Source: Vreelandella zhanjiangensis DSM 21076 (GTDB lineage: Bacteria > Pseudomonadota > Gammaproteobacteria > Pseudomonadales > Halomonadaceae). From it: a DNA stretch of 64,000 nucleotides. Positions 46,356-54,540 of this stretch are shown here, in pieces. A program made the position numbers and the translations under genes. The stretch lies in contig NZ_KB898649.1 in assembly GCF_000377665.1 (NCBI RefSeq), positions 1 through 64,000 on the forward strand. The letters run 5' to 3'. A model generated the notes under the pieces. The model was not told the DNA's origin. It saw only the letters and a list, made by a program, of their open reading frames with translations, and ran no database searches. The stretch's first letter is position 1. Every line of letters starts with the position of its first letter.

Positions 46356-46985
46356 TTAGCGCGTTCCAAAAATCTTGTCTCCGGCATCTCCCAAGCCCGG
46401 AACGATATAGCCGTTTTCATCCAACCGGTCGTCTACCGACGCAGTATAAATTTCAACATCGGGATAAGCCTCCTGCACCCGTTTGATCCCTTCTGGTGCC
46501 GCGACAAGAACAATCACTTTCATATGCTCGCAGCCACGCTCGCGCAGCATATCAAGCGTTGCGACCATCGAGCCGCCAGTTGCCAGCATCGGATCAATGA
46601 CCAGTGCCATACGCTCTTCAATATCGTTGGCGAATTTCGCAAAGTAAGGAACCGGCTGCAGAGTCTCTTCGTCACGATAAAGGCCCACAACGCTGACACG
46701 CGCGCTGGGAATCAGATCCGTCACGCCTTCAAGCATACCTAGACCGGCGCGCAGAATAGGCACTACGGTGACCTTTTTACCTTTAAGGCGGCGCGTGGCG
46801 ATAGGTTCGCCATTCCAACCTTGAATCTCATGGTCTTCAAGCTCCAGCCCTTTGGTCGCCTCATAGGTCAAGAGCTTGGCCACTTCACCTGCCAGTTCAC
46901 GAAAGCTCTTAGTGCTTAAATCAACTTCGCGCATCAGTCCCAGCTTATGTTGAACAAGCGGATGGTTAATGGCGTAGACACTCAT
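46356..46985 (-). CDS. upp: Uracil phosphoribosyltransferase
   Basis: This 209-residue enzyme converts uracil and PRPP to UMP. The PRPP motif ([13 protein letters not shown]) and the uracil-binding [17 protein letters not shown] near the C-terminus are plain. It is followed by a terminator and then uraA, the usual upp-uraA pair. Its leader carries a 14-bp palindrome and a good promoter. Confidence 0.95.
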   Translation of the reverse strand: MSVYAINHPLVQHKLGLMREVDLSTKSFRELAGEVAKLLTYEATKGLELEDHEIQGWNGEPIATRRLKGKKVTVVPILRAGLGMLEGVTDLIPSARVSVVGLYRDEETLQPVPYFAKFANDIEERMALVIDPMLATGGSMVATLDMLRERGCEHMKVIVLVAAPEGIKRVQEAYPDVEIYTASVDDRLDENGYIVPGLGDAGDKIFGTR

Positions 46986-47016
46986 GGGGCTTCCTCACTG
47001 CAGGGATATCAGGATG

Positions 47017-47030
47017 GCGACGTACGTCGC
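47017..47030. repeat. 14-bp perfect palindrome in the upp leader
   Basis: GCGACGTACGTCGC is perfectly self-complementary, and its flanks (GATg...ATC) extend the symmetry. It lies 31-45 bp upstream of the upp start and about 20-35 bp downstream of the predicted promoter start site. Either an operator or a hairpin in the leader. Confidence 0.6.
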
Positions 47031-47057
47031 ATCTTCAGGCATACAAAATTGCGCGCC

Positions 47058-47086
47058 ATTCTACCTGTATCTGACCATCAGGTTAA
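47058..47086 (-). promoter_or_regulatory. Promoter of upp
   Basis: On the minus strand, TTAACC (47086-47081) and TAGAAT (47063-47058) are 17 bp apart. The -35 box overlaps the ung stop codon. The start site would be near 47051. Confidence 0.55.
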
Positions 47087-47766
47087 GCGCTTTCGGGCAG
47101 TTGCCAGTCAATAGGCGAACGCCCCTGCTCTATCAGGAACTGATTCGCTTGAGAAAACTGGTGATTGCCAAAAAAGCCACGATGGGCAGACAGCGGCGAA
47201 GGATGGGGCGACTCCAATACCAAATGGCGCTGCTGATCGATTAGCGCTTTTTTCTGGCGCGCATGGCTGCCCCACAATAAAAACACGCACGGCGGAGCAT
47301 GCTGACTTACCGTTTCGATTGCTCGATCCGTAAATTGCTCCCAGCCTTTTCCCCGGTGAGATGCGGCATTACCCTGCTCAACGGTCAAGGCCGTGTTTAA
47401 CAGCAGCACGCCCTGGGTAGCCCAGCTAACCAGGCTGCCATGGCGTACCGGCTTAAAGCCTACATCGCTTGCCAACTCTTTATAAATATTGACAAGTGAC
47501 GGGGGGATTTTCACCCCCGACTGAACGGAAAAGCTTAATCCATGCGCCTGGTTAGGCCCGTGATAGGGGTCCTGACCGAGGATAACGACTTTTACATCTT
47601 TCAATGGAGTCAGCTCAAACGCCCGAAACCAATTGGAAGAGTGGGGATAAATAACTTTTTTAGCCGTTTTCTCTTGGGCCAAAAACTGTTTCAAAGCCTT
47701 CATATAGTCGGCTTGAAACTCATCACCGAGCCATTGGCCCCAGTCGTTCGTCAGTGGATTAGTCAT
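47083..47766 (-). CDS. ung: Uracil-DNA glycosylase
   Basis: This 227-residue family 1 uracil-DNA glycosylase excises uracil from DNA. The water-activating motif [18 protein letters not shown] is near residue 63, and [11 protein letters not shown] is near 185. It overlaps the end of gpt by 8 nt and lies last in the azgA-apt-gpt-ung operon. Such overlap suggests translational coupling. Confidence 0.95.
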   Translation of the reverse strand: MTNPLTNDWGQWLGDEFQADYMKALKQFLAQEKTAKKVIYPHSSNWFRAFELTPLKDVKVVILGQDPYHGPNQAHGLSFSVQSGVKIPPSLVNIYKELASDVGFKPVRHGSLVSWATQGVLLLNTALTVEQGNAASHRGKGWEQFTDRAIETVSQHAPPCVFLLWGSHARQKKALIDQQRHLVLESPHPSPLSAHRGFFGNHQFSQANQFLIEQGRSPIDWQLPESA

Positions 47767-48247
47767 AATTCCTTTTTACTTGGTCAACAAGTGGCTCTAC
47801 ATACGCAACGCCCATATCCCAAGGGAACTGAATCCAGCATTGCTGAGCCACTTCAGTGAGATATTGGTCCACTAAAGGACGCCCTTCTGGCTTAGCATAG
47901 ATAGTCACAAAATGGGCTTTCGGCATCATTTCACGCACTGCACGCGCGGTTTTGCCGGTATCCACCAAGTCATCGACCAACAGCCAACCTTCGCCGTCAT
48001 GGTCAACGCCCTTCATGATATTCAGGCCGCCTTGATCCATATGGTCATAGCTTTTAATACAGATCGTATCAATCAGGCGCACGTTCAATTCGCGGGCAAT
48101 GAGTGCCGCTGGAATCAATCCACCCCGGGTGATCGCTACAATGCCTTTGAAGTCCCGCTCGATCATCTGATGACAAAGCTGGCGCACATCGCGGTGCAAC
48201 TGGTCCCAGGAAATGGTGAAATGCTGGTGATAGCGTTCGCTGCTCAT
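47759..48247 (-). CDS. gpt: Xanthine-guanine phosphoribosyltransferase
   Basis: This 162-residue phosphoribosyltransferase salvages guanine and xanthine. It matches E. coli Gpt along its length: [17 protein letters not shown], the PRPP loop [13 protein letters not shown] near residue 90, [17 protein letters not shown] and the C-terminal PWDMGVAYV. The ATG at 48247 fits Gpt length; an upstream extension is unlikely. It follows apt by 8 nt and overlaps ung. Confidence 0.9.
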   Translation of the reverse strand: MSSERYHQHFTISWDQLHRDVRQLCHQMIERDFKGIVAITRGGLIPAALIARELNVRLIDTICIKSYDHMDQGGLNIMKGVDHDGEGWLLVDDLVDTGKTARAVREMMPKAHFVTIYAKPEGRPLVDQYLTEVAQQCWIQFPWDMGVAYVEPLVDQVKRNYD

Positions 48248-48255
48248 GAGAGGCG

Positions 48256-48801
48256 TTACTCGTCTTCGTTGAAAGAACATACCGCGAATACGCTAAAACC
48301 AGCATCGCGAATTTTCTGAGAACCGCCCAACTCGGGTAGGTCAATAATAGTGGCGGTTTCTACTACCTGCCCGCCAGAGCGCTGAATAAGGTTGGCGGCG
48401 GCCAACATGGTGCCACCGGTGGCAATCAGGTCATCCATCAGTAGGATCCGGTCGCCTTCCTGAAAAGCGTCAGAATGTAGTTCTACTTCAGAATGACCGT
48501 ATTCCAGCTTGTAGGTTTCACTGATCGTTTTAAAAGGCAGTTTGCCTTTTTTGCGAACCGGTACAAAGCTACAGCCCAGCTCATAGGCAAGCGGCGCACC
48601 AATAATGAAACCACGCGCATCAACCGCCGCGATGGCATCTAGGTTCATTTCCTGATAGCGATGCACAAAACTGTCGATCAATTTGCGAAACGCCGCACTG
48701 TTTTGTAGCAACGGAGTGATATCACGAAAGTTCACCCCCTGCTCAGGCCAATCAGGAACGGTGCGAATAACCGACTTAATGTAGTCGCCGTAGATGCTCA
48801 T
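48256..48801 (-). CDS. apt: Adenine phosphoribosyltransferase
   Basis: This 181-residue enzyme converts adenine and PRPP to AMP. It has [16 protein letters not shown] (substrate loop), VRKKGKLPF, and the PRPP motif [13 protein letters not shown] near residue 125. The ATG at 48801 follows GAGAGACG; a longer reading to 48813 is possible. It lies 38 nt after the purine permease, which would supply its substrate. Confidence 0.94.
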   Translation of the reverse strand: MSIYGDYIKSVIRTVPDWPEQGVNFRDITPLLQNSAAFRKLIDSFVHRYQEMNLDAIAAVDARGFIIGAPLAYELGCSFVPVRKKGKLPFKTISETYKLEYGHSEVELHSDAFQEGDRILLMDDLIATGGTMLAAANLIQRSGGQVVETATIIDLPELGGSQKIRDAGFSVFAVCSFNEDE

Positions 48802-48839
48802 CGCGTCTCTCATAGATTAATAATAAGTAGCCTGGGCAT

Positions 48840-50138
48840 TTAACCCAAGAATAGAAACTTCGCTGCAAACAGCAATGCAAGAATCACAACGGCCGGGTTC
48901 AGGTCACTAAACCGGCCAGACAGCGCTTTAATACTTACAAAACTTATAAACCCTAAGGCAATACCGTCAGCAATAGAGAACGTGAGCGGCATTGCCAGTG
49001 CAGCAATCAGTACCGGTGCTGCATCGGTCGGATCTTCCCAGTTCGCATGGGCCAAACTGCCGGCCATAAGAACCGCCACATACAATAGCGCGCCTGCCGT
49101 GGCATACGCGGGAATGGAGCCCGCCAGAGGCGCAAAGAAAAGGCTGATTAAAAACAGCACGCCAACCACTACAGCGGTTAACCCGGTTCGTCCACCAGAG
49201 GCGATACCCGCGGTTGATTCGATATAGCTGGTGGTGGTCGAGGTGCCCAGCGCCGCCCCTGCCATGGACGCGGTACTATCCGCCATCATGGCACGCCCAA
49301 TACGCGGCAATTTACCATCTTTATCCAGCAGCTTGCCCCGGTGAGCAACGCCCACCAGCGTGCCGGATGTATCAAACAGATCCACGAACAAAAACGCGAA
49401 GATAACGCTGAGCATCGCCACATCCAATGCGCCCATCAAATCCATCGCCATAAAGGTAGGCGCGATAGACGGCGGCATTGACATCAACCCTGCATACTCA
49501 TTGTGACCCAACAGCATCGCTGTCAGAGTAATACCCAGGATACCAATCAACACTGCACCTTTGACCCTCAGGTAAGACAGAGCAGTGATCACAAAAAAGC
49601 CTAGCAGGGCATATAAAGGCGCAGGCTGTGAAAGATCGCCCATTGAGACAAAGGTCGCTGGGTTAGCGACCACAATGCCGGAGTTTTTAAGCGCAATCAT
49701 GGCCAGGAAAAGACCAATCCCCGCCGCGATCCCTAAACGCAGCGACATGGGAATGGAGTTAATGATCCACTCGCGAATCTTAAAAATACTCAGCAAGAAA
49801 AAGGTCAGGCCCGAAAAGAAGACCGCGCCCAGTGCGGCTTCCCAGGTGTAGCCCATGCCCAGTACCACGCCATAGGTGAAAAAGGCGTTAAGCCCCATGC
49901 CGGGTGCCTGAGCGATGGGGTAATTAGCCCAAAACCCCATTACGAAGCAGCCAATCGCCGCCGCCAAGCAGGTCGCCACAAAGACAGCACCATAGTCCAT
50001 GCCCGCTTCTGACAAAATGCTGGGGTTCACGAATATGATATAGGCCATGGTTAGGAACGTTGTGATCCCGGCAACAACCTCCGTCTTCACATTCGTGTTC
50101 AGCTCGGTCAGATTGAAATAGTTATCCAGAAGTTTCAT
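48840..50138 (-). CDS. Purine (adenine/guanine/hypoxanthine) permease, AzgA-type
   Basis: This 432-residue NCS2/AzgA permease has about 12-13 membrane segments. The N-terminus (VVAGITTFLTMAYIIFVNP), GLNAFFTYGVVLGMG and TSGTLVGVAHRG with STTTSYIESTAGIASGGRTGLTA are typical of the AzgA/AdeP/PbuG group. It should import a purine base with protons; adenine or hypoxanthine/guanine cannot be told apart from sequence. The ATG at 50138 is chosen from family length. It heads the permease-apt-gpt-ung operon, so uptake is coupled to salvage. Confidence 0.9.
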   Translation of the reverse strand: MKLLDNYFNLTELNTNVKTEVVAGITTFLTMAYIIFVNPSILSEAGMDYGAVFVATCLAAAIGCFVMGFWANYPIAQAPGMGLNAFFTYGVVLGMGYTWEAALGAVFFSGLTFFLLSIFKIREWIINSIPMSLRLGIAAGIGLFLAMIALKNSGIVVANPATFVSMGDLSQPAPLYALLGFFVITALSYLRVKGAVLIGILGITLTAMLLGHNEYAGLMSMPPSIAPTFMAMDLMGALDVAMLSVIFAFLFVDLFDTSGTLVGVAHRGKLLDKDGKLPRIGRAMMADSTASMAGAALGTSTTTSYIESTAGIASGGRTGLTAVVVGVLFLISLFFAPLAGSIPAYATAGALLYVAVLMAGSLAHANWEDPTDAAPVLIAALAMPLTFSIADGIALGFISFVSIKALSGRFSDLNPAVVILALLFAAKFLFLG

Positions 50139-50196
50139 GAATGTTTTTATCCTTCGCGCAAACGCAAAATGCGTCCCCTTGGAGCGAGAAAAGCCG

Positions 50197-50269
50197 CACA
50201 TGTTACCGAAAGGTACCGTGTGATGCGAGTACCAAACGCGCAGCCAGTTGAGGCGGAAGAGCCTCCGCC
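50197..50269. other. Hairpins between ribE and the purine permease gene
   Basis: Two inverted repeats lie in the region. CACATGTTACC and GGTACCGTGTG flank a 4-nt loop (50197-50222, two imperfect pairs), and GGCGGA/TCCGCC enclose a 6-nt loop (50252-50269). They could terminate ribE or fold the permease leader. I see no purine riboswitch core here. Confidence 0.4.
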
Positions 50270-50336
50270 AGTAATAACGCTAGCAATCTTCAGGCCATCA
50301 ACTAACCAATCGGTCAGTTAGCTTGGTTCCAAATCG

Positions 50337-50963
50337 TTATGGGCGCTTAGCCAACACACGCTCAACGGTTTCAACAATGACCTGGGTTTGCGGGTCAATC
50401 TCAATATTGACGTCATCACCAGGCAGACGCTCGCTGAGCATCGTGCGAGAAAGCGTTTCCGGAATCAGATTAACGCTGAACTCAATACCGCTGTCGTCTG
50501 ATGCACGACGTACATCCCCAACCGTTAAGCTAATACCATCCACCCCGATATAGCCTTTCTCAAAAACGAAGCGGCCAATCGTGTCAGGTAAGGCAAACCA
50601 TAGCCGACGATTATTAGGTGCTTCCTCAATGGCCACTACGTTTGCCATGCAAATAATGTGGCCAGACATGGAGTGTCCACCAATCTCATCACCAAACCGG
50701 GCGGCACGCTCAATATTGACGCCTCCTCCCGGTGCAAGTGCACCAAGATTAGTCAATCGCAGGGTTTCCCGCATCAAGTCGAAACTAACGTTATCACCGT
50801 TAATCCCGGTAACGGTGAGGCACACCCCGTTATGGGCCACTGAGGCACCAATTTCCAATCCCTCGCGCATGGCCGCAGGCATAGCCACTACATGGGTTCG
50901 AAACTCGTCAAGCTCATGCACCTCTACTACGGTCGCGATACCCTGCACGATGCCGGTAAACAT
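50337..50963 (-). CDS. ribE: Riboflavin synthase alpha chain
   Basis: This 208-residue riboflavin synthase dismutates two lumazines. It has two homologous barrels: MFTGIVQGIATV... VAHNGVCLTVT (1-97) and GHSMSGHI... GVDGISLTVGDV (98-200). It closely follows E. coli riboflavin synthase to the end. No FMN riboswitch core is seen in the leader (50964-51120). It stands alone, not in a ribBDH cluster. Confidence 0.94.
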   Translation of the reverse strand: MFTGIVQGIATVVEVHELDEFRTHVVAMPAAMREGLEIGASVAHNGVCLTVTGINGDNVSFDLMRETLRLTNLGALAPGGGVNIERAARFGDEIGGHSMSGHIICMANVVAIEEAPNNRRLWFALPDTIGRFVFEKGYIGVDGISLTVGDVRRASDDSGIEFSVNLIPETLSRTMLSERLPGDDVNIEIDPQTQVIVETVERVLAKRP

Positions 50964-51212
50964 AATGAATCCTCTAGTACGTCATCTTGAAAGCGCTTAT
51001 TCAAACATGAATTAACAAAGGCGCAAGTTTACGCTCCTGAAGAGAATAATGCGCTTATCGCGCGGCTAATAAGCCTAAGAATATATGGCTCGCTCTGGCG
51101 ATAATTATCAGCTTTGATTGAGCTATGAAAAGTTAAATACACCAAAACAGTGGCTAAATTTGCCAAATACTTCTGACGAAGCGACGCCCAACGTAAAACC
51201 AGCCGGTTTCAA
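50964..51212. other. Non-coding stretch between ribE and the metN riboswitch promoter
   Basis: Divergent intergenic DNA. The ribE leader (minus strand) runs from 50964 outward without a clear promoter. A short inverted element GCGC-GCGC is present near 51050-51065. No gene is supported; the only reading frame over it overlaps the downstream riboswitch. Confidence 0.5.
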
Positions 51213-51241
51213 TTGACAACTTGGGGGCTGCTCTTTAGACT
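51213..51241 (+). promoter_or_regulatory. Promoter of the metN riboswitch leader
   Basis: TTGACA (51213-51218, consensus -35) and TAGACT (51236-51241) are separated by 17 bp. The start site would be near 51248, about 9 nt before the aptamer P1 helix. Confidence 0.65.
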
Positions 51242-51256
51242 TTTGGCCCATGTAAT

Positions 51257-51327
51257 GACGCCGATTTGTACCCATATTGCGGGCGTCCACCAAATCAATG
51301 ATTTGGTGAAGTGCAGCTAAAAGGGTG
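51257..51327 (+). promoter_or_regulatory. SAM-II-type (SAM_alpha) riboswitch aptamer
   Basis: P1 is GACGCC (51257-51262) with GGCGTC (51282-51287). The loop between holds GATTTGTACCCATATTGC, matching the SAM-II L1 consensus GATTTAACCGTATTGC. The 3' pseudoknot strand is TGCAGCTAAAAGGG (51312-51325), matching TGTAGCTAAAAAGGG. The pseudoknot pairs are visible: TTGC with GCAG (one wobble), and ACCC with GGGT. An extra 9-bp hairpin (51288-51308) is inserted between P1 and the pseudoknot strand. SAM-II senses S-adenosylmethionine and is best known from alphaproteobacteria upstream of methionine genes. It lies before metNIQ, fitting feedback control of methionine uptake. Confidence 0.82.
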
Positions 51328-51341
51328 TGTCCAGCGTTGAT

Positions 51342-51369
51342 GGCCACCCGTAAGGGTGGCCTTTTTTTT
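51342..51369 (+). terminator. Intrinsic terminator of the SAM riboswitch (expression platform)
   Basis: A perfect 8-bp stem GGCCACCC / GGGTGGCC with a GTAA loop followed by eight T. It ends 62 nt before metN. CACCC in its 5' arm (51345-51349) can instead pair with GGGTG of the aptamer (51323-51327), plus CCA (51331-51333) with TGG (51341-51343), forming an antiterminator. Confidence 0.9.
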
Positions 51370-51431
51370 ATATCCCGCCCTACGCTTGCTCCCTCGCACT
51401 CCGTCTAAGGCCTCCCATTAAGGCAGACGCT

Positions 51432-52475
51432 ATGATTGAACTTAGTAACGTTAGTAAAACCTATGGCAGCGGCGACAGTGCCGTTCATGCTCTGAGCGAT
51501 GTTAATTTATGTGTGCCCAAAGGCACTATCCATGGCGTTATCGGCTTATCCGGTGCGGGCAAGTCAACGCTAATTCGCTGCGTGAACCTTCTTGAGCGCC
51601 CTACCCAAGGCAGCGTCACGGTAGATGGCCAGGAAATGACCCGCTTGAGCGGCGGCGCCCTGAACCAGGCGCGTCATCGCATTGGCATGATTTTCCAGCA
51701 TTTCAACTTACTGACCACGCGTAACGTGTTTGATAACGTTGCCCTGCCGCTTGAACTGATGGGTGAAAAGCGCAGCGCCATTCAAAGCCGCGTACTGCCA
51801 TTACTTGAAATGGTAGGGCTGGCTGATAAAGCCAAACAGTATCCTGCTCAGCTCTCGGGCGGCCAAAAGCAGCGCGTTGCTATCGCTCGCGCCCTGGCCA
51901 GCAAGCCCAACGTCCTGCTGTGCGATGAAGCAACGTCAGCGCTCGACCCGCAAACCACCGGCTCCATTCTTGAGCTTCTGCGCGATATCAACCAGCAGTT
52001 GGGTATCACTATTTTATTGATCACCCATGAAATGGAAGTGGTTAAGTCAATTTGCCACCGAGTGAGCCTTATCTCTAACGGCAAACTGGTGGAAGATGCG
52101 GAAGTCGGCGACTTCTTTACCGCGCCACGCACCCAGCTGGGTCGTGAGTTCCTGAACGATTTTCTTCAACTCAGCCCGCCCAAGGAGCTTATTGAGCGCT
52201 TGAGCGCAACGCCAAACGAGGCCACTCATCCTGTGGTGCGCCTGACGTTCTCGGGCGATGCCGTTTCGACACCGCTTATTTCGCGCCTGGCGCGTGAATG
52301 CAATGTAGATGTCAGCATTCTACAGGCCAAGGTGGAGTCCATTCAGGACCGTACCTTAGGGCTTATGATTGCGGAACTACTCGGCACCACCGAGCAGACG
52401 CAAAAAGCGATGAATTATCTTCAGTCTCACCAGTTAGAAGTCGAGGTACTTGGTTATGTCCAGCGCAATGTTTGA
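51432..52475 (+). CDS. metN: Methionine ABC transporter ATP-binding protein
   Basis: This 347-residue ATPase powers D/L-methionine import. It has Walker A GLSGAGKSTL (about 37-46), signature LSGGQKQRVAIAR (about 140-152), Walker B LLCDEATSALD, and the C-terminal NIL domain (about 260-345) that binds methionine for trans-inhibition. It heads metN-metI-metQ, downstream of a SAM-II riboswitch and terminator. metI begins inside its end (20-nt overlap). Confidence 0.95.
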   Translation: MIELSNVSKTYGSGDSAVHALSDVNLCVPKGTIHGVIGLSGAGKSTLIRCVNLLERPTQGSVTVDGQEMTRLSGGALNQARHRIGMIFQHFNLLTTRNVFDNVALPLELMGEKRSAIQSRVLPLLEMVGLADKAKQYPAQLSGGQKQRVAIARALASKPNVLLCDEATSALDPQTTGSILELLRDINQQLGITILLITHEMEVVKSICHRVSLISNGKLVEDAEVGDFFTAPRTQLGREFLNDFLQLSPPKELIERLSATPNEATHPVVRLTFSGDAVSTPLISRLARECNVDVSILQAKVESIQDRTLGLMIAELLGTTEQTQKAMNYLQSHQLEVEVLGYVQRNV

Positions 52476-53109
52476 CCTTATTTTACAGGCCACGCTGGAT
52501 ACGCTGTATATGGTGGCTATCTCCGGCGTCATTTCGACGCTGCTCGGCCTACCGTTAGGCGTATTGCTGTACGTAACGCGCCCACGCCAAATTCTAGCCC
52601 AGCCGGTGCTTAATCAGACGTTAAGCATTATTACCAATATTGGCCGCTCGATTCCCTTCATTATATTGATGGTAGCCATCATCCCCTTCACGCGCATGCT
52701 GGTGGGCACCTCTATAGGGATCAATGCCGCGTCGGTTCCACTGACCATTGCGGCCATTCCTTTTGTGGCGCGCCTGATAGAAGGTGCGCTTAATGAGGTA
52801 TCCCCAGGCTTGGTTGAATCTGCGCAATCCATGGGCGCAACCCCTTGGCAAATTATTCGCAAGGTGCTTATCCCGGAGGCGCGGGGCGGCATTATTACGG
52901 GCCTTACCATTACCCTGGTAACGCTTGTCAGCTACTCGGCAATGGCGGGCGCGGTCGGTGGCGGCGGCCTGGGAGATCTAGGCATCCGCTACGGATATAA
53001 CCGCTTTAATCCGACTATCATGCTGATTACCGTGGTTATTTTGGTAGTCCTAGTGCAAGGCTTTCAAAGCCTGGGTGACTACCTGGTGCGTAAAAGCGAT
53101 CGTAAATAA
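52456..53109 (+). CDS. metI: Methionine ABC transporter permease
   Basis: This 217-residue permease has about five membrane segments and the EAA loop in GALNEVSPGLVESAQSMGAT. It forms the methionine channel with MetN and MetQ. The ATG at 52456 follows GAGG; an ATG 12 nt downstream is also possible. It overlaps metN by 20 nt, and metQ follows after 104 nt. Confidence 0.93.
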   Translation: MSSAMFDLILQATLDTLYMVAISGVISTLLGLPLGVLLYVTRPRQILAQPVLNQTLSIITNIGRSIPFIILMVAIIPFTRMLVGTSIGINAASVPLTIAAIPFVARLIEGALNEVSPGLVESAQSMGATPWQIIRKVLIPEARGGIITGLTITLVTLVSYSAMAGAVGGGGLGDLGIRYGYNRFNPTIMLITVVILVVLVQGFQSLGDYLVRKSDRK

Positions 53110-53213
53110 TGATAGCCATTGCCTATACGGACTTATAACAAAAAAACATTAGAATTATTTTTCTTATTCCAGCATTATCAAACCATGATGACAAAACGCA
53201 TTAGGAGACTTAC

Positions 53214-54005
53214 ATGCAAAAACTGATAATTGGTAGCCTGACAGCCTTGGCACTGGCAGTAAACGTTGCAAATGCAGAAACCCGTACGATCAAGATGGGC
53301 ACCGTTGCTGGCCCTGAAACCGAAGTCATGGAAGTAGCGGCGCGTATTGCTAAAGAAGAATACGACCTTAATGTCGAAATTATCGAATTTACCGATTACG
53401 TAACGCCCAATGTGGCGCTAGCAGACGGCAGCCTTGATGCCAATGCTTACCAGCACGCACCCTACCTGAATGCGATGGTTAACGATCGCGGCTATGATCT
53501 TGCCGTTGCGGGCTATACCTTTGTTTACCCGATTGGTGCTTATTCAGAAAAATTCGATAGCATTGAAGATTTGCCCGACGGTGCGCAGATTGCACTGCCC
53601 AATGACCCGTCCAACGAAGGTCGCGCGCTGATTTTGATGCATAACGAAGGCCTGATCACGCTGAACGATCCGGAAAACCTGGAAGCCACGCCAATCGATA
53701 TCGCCGAGAATCCGCGCAACTTCCGCTTCCGTGAAATTGAGGCCGCCCAGCTTCCCCGCGTACTGCGCGATGTGGATATGGCGTTTATTAATAACACCTT
53801 CGCCCAGCCCGCAGGCTTGAAGCTTGACGATGCCCTGATCAAAGAAGGCCCTGAATCACCCTATGTGAACCTTATTGCCGTACGCGGTGGTGATGAAGAG
53901 CGTGAGGACATTCGCCAACTGGTTGATGCCTATCAGCGCGATGAAGTAGCGGCTAAAGCCGAAGAGCTGTTTAAAGGCGCTGCCGTACCGGGCTGGACTG
54001 AATAA
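53214..54005 (+). CDS. metQ: Methionine-binding protein of the MetNIQ transporter
   Basis: This 263-residue NlpA-family solute-binding protein delivers methionine. A signal peptide ends at ANA (about residue 21). There is no lipobox cysteine near the cleavage site, so it would be soluble in the periplasm, unlike E. coli MetQ, which is a lipoprotein. Family blocks include VALADGSLDANAYQHAPYLN, YTFVYPIGAYSEK, IALPNDPSNEGRALILM and AFINNTFAQPAGL. AGGAG precedes the ATG. Confidence 0.93.
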   Translation: MQKLIIGSLTALALAVNVANAETRTIKMGTVAGPETEVMEVAARIAKEEYDLNVEIIEFTDYVTPNVALADGSLDANAYQHAPYLNAMVNDRGYDLAVAGYTFVYPIGAYSEKFDSIEDLPDGAQIALPNDPSNEGRALILMHNEGLITLNDPENLEATPIDIAENPRNFRFREIEAAQLPRVLRDVDMAFINNTFAQPAGLKLDDALIKEGPESPYVNLIAVRGGDEEREDIRQLVDAYQRDEVAAKAEELFKGAAVPGWTE

Positions 54006-54025
54006 CCCCTTTAGAAAGCACTTGT

Positions 54026-54051
54026 TCAGGCCGACCTTAGCGTCGGCCTGA
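54026..54051 (+). terminator. Hairpin after metQ
   Basis: A perfect 10-bp inverted repeat TCAGGCCGAC / GTCGGCCTGA with a 6-nt loop, 21 nt after the metQ stop. Only GCGTTTAT follows, so termination may be partial and msrC (start 54067) could be read through. Confidence 0.55.
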
Positions 54052-54066
54052 TGCGTTTATGACGAG

Positions 54067-54540
54067 ATGATGATGCCGACCACTGATTACGCACTACTCA
54101 ACCGCCAGCTTGAAGCCCTGCTTGATACACGCGATTGGCTTACCAATAGCGCGCAAACCTGCGCTTTTATTCAGCAGGAAGTGCCTAACCTGAACTGGGT
54201 GGGGTTCTATCTTCAGCGCCAACCTGAGGTCTTGGGACTCGGGCCTTTTCAGGGCAAACCGGCCTGCCACCCGATCCCTTTTAGTAAAGGCGTATGCGGA
54301 GCCGCAGCGCGCCAGCAGAAAACACAGCGGGTCGATGATGTTCACGCCGTCGCAGACCATATTGCCTGCGACGCGGACTCTCGCTCCGAACTGGTGATTC
54401 CTGTCGTTCTTGAAGGCTACTTGTGGGGCGTTCTAGACCTGGATAGCCCATTACCTGCCCGCTTTACTGAAGACGACCAGGCTGGAATCGAAGCACTAAT
54501 AGCTACTTTTCAGCGCCAAACGGATCTGTCGCCCCATTAA
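54067..54540 (+). CDS. msrC: Free methionine-(R)-sulfoxide reductase (GAF domain)
   Basis: This 157-residue GAF-domain enzyme reduces free methionine-R-sulfoxide using thioredoxin. The three conserved cysteines are in GKPACHPIPF, KGVCGAAAR and DHIACDADSRSE, as in E. coli fRMsr. The start could be any of three ATGs (54067, 54070, 54073). It is 61 nt downstream of metQ. Uptake and repair of methionine would be linked if cotranscribed. Confidence 0.9.
   Translation: MMMPTTDYALLNRQLEALLDTRDWLTNSAQTCAFIQQEVPNLNWVGFYLQRQPEVLGLGPFQGKPACHPIPFSKGVCGAAARQQKTQRVDDVHAVADHIACDADSRSELVIPVVLEGYLWGVLDLDSPLPARFTEDDQAGIEALIATFQRQTDLSPH

Noticed and set aside
50139..50336. Purine riboswitch upstream of the AzgA-type permease
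   Set aside because: The hairpins here do not carry the conserved purine aptamer core.
50964..51120. FMN riboswitch upstream of ribE
   Set aside because: No conserved RFN core could be found in the minus-strand leader.
51123..51347. 74-codon reading frame on the minus strand between ribE and metN
   Set aside because: It lies across the SAM-II aptamer, its promoter and part of the terminator, has no family resemblance or ribosome-binding site, and is explained by the RNA element.
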